From Flaccisagitta enflata (taxonomy: Eukaryota; Chaetognatha; Sagittoidea; Aphragmophora), in the NCBI GenBank assembly GCA_965153355.1, contig OZ231127.1, forward strand, positions 85,808,001 through 85,872,000: DNA of 64,000 nt, written 5' to 3'. The stretch's first letter is position 1. Each line of letters begins with the position of its first letter. Under the pieces are notes generated by a model. The model did no database searches. It was not told the origin of the DNA and saw only the letters and a program-made list of their open reading frames with translations. Positions 56,981 to 64,000 of the stretch are shown in pieces. Position numbers and translations under genes: made by a program.

Positions 56981-59033
56981 CAGTACCGGAATCAAAGAAC
57001 TGGTGATAAGGAGGGAAGCCATATCTCTCCAATTACAAGGATATGAGATCTGAAATTTTTCTGTGGTGTGCACCTATAGTACCCCCACCCCCCATATTCC
57101 GGTTAATCTCCAATTGTTTTTGGTTGTCAAAAAATTTTTTTTTCTAAAAATTGCTATTGTAGGCTAAAAAATTTATTTAAAAAATTGTCTTTTATGTTAG
57201 ATATAGGTGATGCCAAGAGCTACAAATTTCATTTTTTGAAAAATATTTTCCGCCAATTTTTAAGGGAACGACACTAAAAAATTAAAAAATGAAAAATAGC
57301 TATAATTTCCTAAATAATTGTTTAACATGATAATTTTTGGCATGAAAGTAGTCCTGAGAACCTTCAATGTGTATGCAAAATTTCAACAGTCATAGTTGAA
57401 TTTTAAAGGAGTTATAGCATTTTGAAATTTTAATGATTTTTGTAAAAACCATTTTTTCCTATAAAATTTTTTTTTGTCACATTTTCTTAAAATTTCATAT
57501 ACAAACAAAGTAACTGATGAATTTTGCTTCCAAAAAGATTTGGCCACTGTGACTCTTTAAAAATTTTTTTCTCTCAATCGCCAAAATGACCATTTTCAAA
57601 GTTGAATAAAAACTGTTCCTGTCATCTGATCATCTTCATTTATGGTGGAGACTATTATCACCCTAACTTCACCTAAAATTTGCTGTGAAGTTGTGGAGAT
57701 ATTGACGTTCAAAGTTACTTTGTCAGAGCAAAATCAACAAAATTGCATTTTGGCCATTTTTGAGCTTGCATAAAATTTCATTTTTTCTTAGAGACCTCCA
57801 TTTTAGCAGAAGTTACTAAAGCAGCATCTATTTCACACTTGTCAGCCACATTTTAGGGATATGATGGTCCAAAGTTTTAAAAAACACCAATTTTTCAACA
57901 AAAATTACAATGAAAATTTCTCAAAAAAATTTTTAAAAAAAGGTTGTCCTCCGGGTTTTGGATCTGGGTGAATTAGATAATTCCCAATTGTGTTGAACCC
58001 CCCTTTGAAAACCATTTTGTGAAAAATTTCTGCTTATTTTTTCCTGAAGATTTGGTTGAAAAATTGGCATTTTTAAAAACTTTGGACCATCATATCCCTA
58101 AAACGGCTTGGCTGACAAGTGTGAAATTTTGGAATATGAATATATCCTTAAACCTTAGTAACTTCAGCTAAAATGGAGGTCTCTGGAAGAAAAAATGAAA
58201 TCTTATGCGAGCTCAAAAATGGCCAAAATGCCAATTTTGCTGATTTTGCTCTGACAAAGTAACTTTGAAAGTCAATATCTCCGCAACCGTTTGGCGCAGT
58301 GAGCTCAAATTTTAGGTGAAGTTAGGGTAGATAATAGGTAACAACTCCACCAAAAATGAAGATGATCGAATGACAGGAACAGTTTTTACTCAACTTTGAA
58401 AAACGGGTCATTTTGGCAATTTTTGAGAAAATTTTTTAAGGGGTCACAGTGGCCAAATTTTTTTGGAAGCAAAATTCATCAGTTACTTTGTTCGTATATA
58501 AAATTTTAAGAAAAATGGTTGACAAAAAATTTATAAAAAATGGTTTTTACAAAAAATCATTAAAATTTCAAAATGCTATAACTCCTTTAAAATTCAACTT
58601 TGACTGTTGAAATTTTGCATACACATTAAAGGTTCTCAGGACTACTTTCATGCCAAAAATTATCATGTTAAGCCAATTATTTAGGAAACTATAGCTATTT
58701 TTCATTTTTTTGAAATTTTTGTTTTTTTAGTGTCGTTCCCTTAAAAATTGGCGGAAAATATTTTTCAAAAAATGAAATTTGTAGCTCTTGGCATTACCTA
58801 TATTTAACATAAAAGACAATTTTTGAAATAAATTTTTTAGCCTACAAAAGCAATTTTCAGAAAAAAAATTTTTCTGACAACCAAAAACAAAAATTGCCCG
58901 GAACAGCTCCAAACCCTTATGGGGGGTGGGGGTGCTATAGGTGCACACCACAGAAAAATTTCAGATCTGATATCCTTGTAATTGGAGAGATATGGCTTCC
59001 CTCCTTATCACCAGTTCTTTGATTCCGGTACTG
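56981..59033. mobile_element. 2.05-kb palindromic (foldback) element with TA flanks
   Basis: Ends are CAGTACCGGAATCAAAGAAC and its complement. TA flanks lie at 56979-56980 and 59034-59035. Arms of about 1 kb pair with few mismatches, including GGTGATAAGGAGGGAAGCCA, CTGTGGTGTGCACCTATAG, GCCAATTTTTAAGGGAACGA, GGTTCTCAGGACTACTTTCA and the region around AAATTCATCAGTTACTTTGT. The two arms meet near 58000 with a short unpaired centre. No coding frame. Terminal CAGT and TA duplication fit a Tc1/mariner-type non-autonomous element. Confidence 0.9.
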
Positions 59034-59200
59034 TAGAATAAATTAAAATGACTTTTCTAGACCTGATTGTACTCCTCATATGGGACCAACGATAAAATCA
59101 TAATGATCATCAACAAATGTTTAAATATCAAGTTTCCAATATTTTGACCAAAAAACATCAGCTTTCTTCAGGGGAGAAAAAATGAGAAATGAGAAAGCTA

Positions 59201-59900
59201 ATAGTCGCAAAAGCGTTAGATGGTCAGCGGTAACCGTTGCCCCTGTGTTAGTGTAGGTGAGTGTGAAGGTGAGAGGGGCAGCGGCCCCGAAGGGGCCGAT
59301 GACCTATGCTTAGTAAGTTTTGAAGCTCTAGGATTGAATTTGAGCATCAATAATGGGATTTGAGCCTCAAGGCTGTGATTCAAGCCATGATGCTGTGATT
59401 TTAGCCTCAAGGCTGCCATTTGAGCCTCGAGGCTGGGATTTGAGGCTTGAGGCTGGGATTTGAGGCTTGAGGCTGGGATTTGAGGCTTTAGGCTTGGATA
59501 TAAGCCTTGAGGCTGTGATTTGAGGCTTTAGGTTAGGATTAGAGCCATGACGCTGTTATTTGAGCCTCAAGGCTGGGATTAGAGGCTTGAGGCTGGGATT
59601 TGAGGCTTGAGGCTGGGATTTGAGCTTTGAGGCTGGGATGTGACCCTCGAGGCTGGGATATGACCCTCCAGAGGGTTAGGGTTAGGCTGGGATTTGAGGC
59701 TGGGAATTGAGACTCGACGCTGGGATTTGGGCCTTGAGTCTAAAATTTGGGCCTGGAGACTAGGATTTGGGCCTCAAGACTAGGATTTAGGCCAGGATAT
59801 GAGTTTCGGAGGGGGTGGACGGAGGAGAAGAAGGAGGAGAAGGAAAAATTTCCCCTATGTGTGAAAGCATAGGTCATCGGCCCCTTCAGGGCCGCTGCCC
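59201..59900 (+). mobile_element. Composite hairpin element, copy E (complete, forward)
   Basis: Starts TAGTCGCAAAAGCGTTAGAT (hairpin CGC-AAAA-GCG), GGTCAGCGGTAACCGTTGCC, then the arm at 59276-59310 (GGGCAGCGGCCCCGAAGGGG...). The interior is about 25 units of TTGAGGCTGGGATTTGAGGC. The inverted arm at 59866-59900 has one mismatch to the first. The end is GGGCCGCTGCCC before AAAAAGAGAG. This copy gives the polarity used for A-D. Confidence 0.85.
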
Positions 59901-60174
59901 AAAAAGAGAGAGAGATGAAGGTAAAGTGGCTGAAGCCAGAGACAGAGACAATGAGAAGAAAGACAGAGAGACTAAGCAAAAGATCTACTTAGGGTGCCAC
60001 CTGTAGCCACCCTAAAGAACGCATAGATGACAAAGTCATGCGAGTTGAGAGGCCGATGATTGTTGGTGGCGATCGCAAACGTGTTGGTATTGCAGTTGCG
60101 GCTGATGGCGCTGTGCCTCAACATCAATCGTCCAACTTTCACCGTAATCAACAATAAAAGACCAACATTGATAG

Positions 60175-60177
<3 letters not shown>

Positions 60178-60206
<29 letters not shown>

Positions 60207-60324
60207 GCAACAGCAACAACAACAACCAAAACTATAATAGAATGCTTGATAGAAGTATGGAATTATGGTGTGGAACCAACAGGACCAATGACAAAAAACA
60301 GCGTGAACAACAACAAAAACAATG

Positions 60325-60365
<41 letters not shown>

Positions 60366-60529
60366 AACAATAACAATAACAATAACAATAACAATAACAA
60401 CAACAATAAATTCTGTCCAAGGAAGCTCGATAGAAAGGAGGAAAAGAAGCCAAAATAAGATGTTAAAGGTACATCTGTCGATAATATTTCAAAACAGCAG
60501 AAACAACAACAATAACAACAACAACAACG

Positions 60530-60587
<58 letters not shown>

Positions 60588-60590
60588 GTA
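60178..60590. repeat. (AAC)n tracts, three blocks
   Basis: About 60178-60227, 60319-60408 (with AAT units) and 60503-60588, separated by unique sequence. Poly-Thr and poly-Asn frames are artefacts. Confidence 0.92.
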
Positions 60591-60844
60591 AATACTGTGT
60601 CAACAGGAACAGCAAAAGTACAACCACAGCTTCAGTGAAAACATCAATTCTGCAGGGACTATTTCAGTAGCGGCCAAATCGCAAAAAAATGCTCGATACA
60701 GGGCCCCATGGACTTCTCAAAGTGGTATATGTAGTAAAAATGGTAATCATGGGTTCTAGCGCAGTAATGGTAAGCTCCTATGATCAGTCTTGAGTGTTCT
60801 GACTGTTTTTTATGTATTTCAGATAAAAGATACTCCATTTAACG

Positions 60845-61040
60845 ACCAAAAAATAGCAAAAATATGTGAAAAATGTAGTTATGCCGATTCAGGGCCGTGG
60901 TGGTGGGGTGCCCGGTCATTTGACGGCCTCGGGACCGTGACCAATGGCTTCAGCACAAAAAACGGGGTCAGGGGGGCCGTTTTAATTACTGCTTTCTATG
61001 ATTTGGTGTTTTCTGGACCCCTTTACTGTGTACATCTGTG
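60845..61040 (+). repeat. Dispersed repeat, partner of 54780-54960, with a coding-like frame
   Basis: One frame (C-S-Y-A-D-S-G-P-W-W-W-G-A-R-S-F-D-G-L-G) is open through the whole conserved part. An acceptor-like TTTTTTATGTATTTCAG ends at 60822. The partner copy has an extra base near the start of the shared part, so the frame is not kept as a whole. I do not recognise the protein. Confidence 0.7.
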
Positions 61041-61444
61041 CATGTTCCGTGATACCACTGATATGTCGACTCTGTGCGATTCCAGCCGATCAGAAAAAAA
61101 AACACTCTATAGCTTTTTTAAGGATGGCGCGTGAGTGAATAAGATGGCTTGAGTATTTGGCAAACGGATTCAGGCAGTCATGGATAGTCGATGGAAAAAA
61201 GGAAAGTTGACAGAAAGAAATGATTTGGGGTCAATGGGGACAAAAACAGACAATGCATTAGAAGAAAGAAATGTAAGATGGAATAATGGAATAATGTAAT
61301 ACAAAACGTGAAAAAGAAAAGAAAATCTCGACAATAGTAAAAGATTGGTTGGGAAAAAAGACAAAAAGTTGGAGTAAGATAAAGCGAAGACTAAGTTCAA
61401 AGGTCATCTCGAGCAGAGATCAGCGTTAGAGAAACTTGGCGGGG

Positions 61445-61870
61445 ATTTAACACGAACGCGCGTGAGTGCGAACATGCGCACTATGGGTTAGATTTAGTCG
61501 CAACTCAGTCAATTAAGGATACAATATAACGGCGCGTGTGTACGAACATGCGCATTACGGGTTAGATATAGTCGCAAATCAGTCAATTAAGGATTTAACA
61601 CAAGGAACATGCGCATTGTGGGTTTGATTTAGTTGCAAATCAGGATTTAACATGATAGCGCGTGTGTACAAACATGAACACTATGAGTTAGTTTTAGTCA
61701 AAAATTAGTCAATAAAGAATTTAACACGAGCGCGCATGCGTGTGAAGAAGCGCACTTTGTCTTAAAGTGGCAAATGCGTCAATTAGGGATTTAACACAAG
61801 CGCTCGTGTGTACGAACTTGCGCACCATGGGTTACTTTTGTCGCAGCACTATGGGTTAGCTTTAGTCGTA
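61445..61870 (+). repeat. About 75-bp satellite, five to six units
   Basis: The unit contains GCGCGTGTGTACGAACATGC, GCACTATGGGTTAG, TTTAGTCGCAA and CAGTCAATTAAGGATTTAAC. Units differ by deletions of up to 25 bp. Confidence 0.85.
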
Positions 61871-62380
61871 AAGGATTCTATGGCTACACTCGCGCCAGTG
61901 CATTGACAGCATATCTCACTTTTAGAAAGAAAAAGGTGATACTGTTTCAAATGTGACATAATTTTTCTGAAATTCTATGATAATTCTCAGTTGGATTTTC
62001 TCTAAGGAAAGTTAAAGGATAGTTGTGATGCGTCCGGATTAAACATCATTGAGAGCTCCAAAGGCTCTCATCCTTTGTTAATCAAGTGGTAGAGTAGTTA
62101 TGTTGTCCATCTTTCATGAATTAAGAGTAAGTCGCCAAGCGGTCAATATTGGCGAATATGCACTTTGGGTTGGTTCTGAAGGATGGACAGGCAAAGCCTC
62201 TTGCAGACTCGCACATCCGCTCTGTCAGAAGCTAGAATCGGAGGTAAAAGCGGAAAAGCTCAAAAACTCATCCACTCATTTCTCAGCTCAAAAGCTCAGT
62301 TACAACCTACTCAGACTCAAGTAGAGAAATCGAACTGACGAAGCTCGAAAAAATCAGAGCCCCGGAAAGAAGCAAAGTTT
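61871..62380. other. No gene recognised
   Basis: TATGTTGTCCATCTTTCAT at about 62099 recurs at about 25940. A degenerate hairpin-element end (GGACAGGCAAAGCCTCTTGC) lies at 62187. Confidence 0.4.
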
Positions 62381-62381
62381 G

Positions 62382-62740
<359 letters not shown>

Positions 62741-63140
62741 AGACAGGAAAACAGACTGATAAATAGATAGGTGGACAGACAGCGACACAGTTGGACTGAA
62801 AGACTAAAACAGAGATTGACAAGAATTCCAAGAGAAAAAAAAACACCTTGAACCAGTTTGACTGGCGTAAAATTGGTAAAGATATGGACCCAGCTAGGAG
62901 AGACTGGGGACAGGACTTATCCTTTACAAAGTGGAGTCTGGACTAAGCCATTCACAGGGATTGGACAGATTGACAGCGAAACGGCAGAATACTCAGACTG
63001 TGGGGCTCTGCCGAAGGCGAAGGTAAGATTGACAGGGAGAGAGTAACTGACTGAGGGTGCGTTTCTACTCCGAGCCAGAGCCGCAATTATGAGGCAGGTT
63101 TTGAAATTCGCGTTTTTACCACCCTCATCCTGAAAAAATA

Positions 63141-63229
63141 TTGGCCTCTTGCAGGGATCGAACCCATGTTCAAAAGCAATGTCTCCTTAAATTTGAAGCT
63201 TACGCCTTAACCATCTGCGCCACCGAAAC
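63141..63229 (-). tRNA. tRNA-like sequence (pseudogene or tRNA-derived SINE head)
   Basis: On the minus strand GTTTCGGTGGCGCAGATGGT and TAAGGCG form an A-box, and GGGTTCGATCCC a B-box (63154-63165), 40 bases apart. The length suggests a long variable arm (Leu or Ser type). The acceptor ends do not pair (GTTTCGG versus GCAAGAGGCC) and the anticodon stem is poor. So it is a relic or the 5' head of a SINE, not a working tRNA. Confidence 0.5.
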
Positions 63230-63534
63230 TCTTACACAAAAGCTTGAAATTATTATTGGTACAATTGTTTAAGAAAAAGGCAATTGAAGAGGATGGCCAT
63301 TACAGAACTGAACCCCCATAAAGTGATCCAAAGTTCTAGAAACAGCCACCAAAATTCAACCAGTTTGAGAGATTGCTGTAATGGCGTGGCTGGTAACGGC
63401 GTTGACATCAATTTCCATAAAGTCTCTTTCATCAGACAACCCTGCATAGGTTTGATTCTTCCTTGTGTTTTTATTTTTTTCAGGAAGAGTGAAGTAAAAT
63501 CGCGATTTGCAGAACCCACATAAGAATCGTGTTT

Positions 63535-63970
63535 CTGTCTTTGAGTAGAACCACACCCTGAGACAGACAGAAGCAACAACAGAATGATGCTCAAATTGAC
63601 AGGGTAAGAGTAAGAGACTGAGACAAACAGAAAACTTGGCCGCATACATGGCAAGGCAGTCGTGGACGGTTGAGCTCAAAAATCAGAAATATTTGGTACC
63701 TATGTACTGATGTATTGACGTACCGACACGGCAATGTGTAAAGTCGCGTGTCCGCAACTAAAAACAATGAGATGATATCAAATTGACAGGGAGAAAGTAA
63801 GAGACTGAGACAGACAGAAGCATCAACAGAATGATACTCAAATTGACAGGGAGAGAGTAACTGACTGAGACACACAGAAGCAACAACAGAATGAGACTCA
63901 AATTGACAGAGAGAGAGTATGAGACTGAGACAGACAAAGGCAATAGATTATTGAATGACAGGATGACATT
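63535..63970 (-). repeat. 68-bp minisatellite split by a hairpin element
   Basis: The unit contains GAGACTGAGACAGACAGAAG, CAACAACAGAATGATACTCA and AATTGACAGGGAGAGAGTAA. Units lie at 63555-63630 and 63770-63955. Confidence 0.85.
63634..63765 (-). mobile_element. Hairpin element inserted in the 68-bp minisatellite
   Basis: Begins CTTGGCCGCATACATGGC (reverse of the CCGTGTATCCGGCCTTG end), then GGCAGTCGTGGACGGTTGAG, and ends AAGTCGCGTGTCCGCAACTA followed by AAAA. Minisatellite units continue on both sides, so the borders are defined by the host repeat. Confidence 0.75.
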
Positions 63971-64000
63971 CAAATCAACTCATACCTAGACACTGTAACA

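Noticed and set aside
54780-61040. Terminal inverted repeats of one 6.2-kb transposon
   Set aside because: The outer borders do not match as termini, no target duplication is visible, and the span contains unrelated insertions.

Overview
The window is animal nuclear DNA from a repeat-dense invertebrate genome. The evidence is host-type exons with GT..AG introns, including the C-terminus of an MCTP gene (multiple C2 domains and transmembrane region protein). LTR, non-LTR and DNA transposon remains are also present, together with very long microsatellites. There is no bacterial gene organisation. I cannot name the species from sequence alone.

Layout. 1-2981: AT-rich DNA, then a minus-strand LTR retroelement fragment (gag ORF, primer-binding site, LTR). 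2984-about 8750: a plus-strand BEL/Pao element. It is broken by stops and frameshifts, lacks reverse transcriptase, RNase H and the integrase core, and has a probable 3' LTR start at 8218. 9-22 kb: non-autonomous elements and minisatellites, namely a 1,188-bp hAT-type element, two foldback MITEs, three hairpin-ended composite elements and a 1.4-kb array of a 21-bp unit. 21.9-23.4 kb: the 3' part of a non-LTR retrotransposon on the minus strand. 26-29 kb: a run of GA, GT/CT, CTTT/CT and GTT microsatellites. 30.9-32.9 kb: two more foldback MITEs. 33.4-36.8 kb: a minus-strand gene-like ORF of 893 codons with a duplicated N-terminal domain, three basic motifs and a 9-residue C-terminal repeat. 42.2-43.5 kb: a small membrane-protein ORF and the last two MCTP exons, all minus strand; the next MCTP intron is filled with duplicated GTT/GGT repeats. 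45-56 kb: microsatellites, minisatellites (about 80-bp and 60-bp units) and more hairpin-ended elements. 56,981-59,033: a 2-kb near-perfect palindrome bounded by TA. 59-64 kb: one complete composite element, AAC repeats, a 75-bp satellite, a tRNA-like sequence and a 68-bp array split by a hairpin-ended element.

The most unusual content is a set of related non-autonomous elements. Each starts with (T)TAGTCGC plus a short hairpin, ends with a second hairpin a few bases from a T- or A-rich border, and carries either GTCY-type tetranucleotide repeats or a minisatellite inside. Their design resembles Helentron-associated elements (HINEs), which is an inference. Several copies sit inside, or directly beside, the microsatellites. 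Real host coding sequence is a small share of the window; most long open frames are artefacts of simple repeats.
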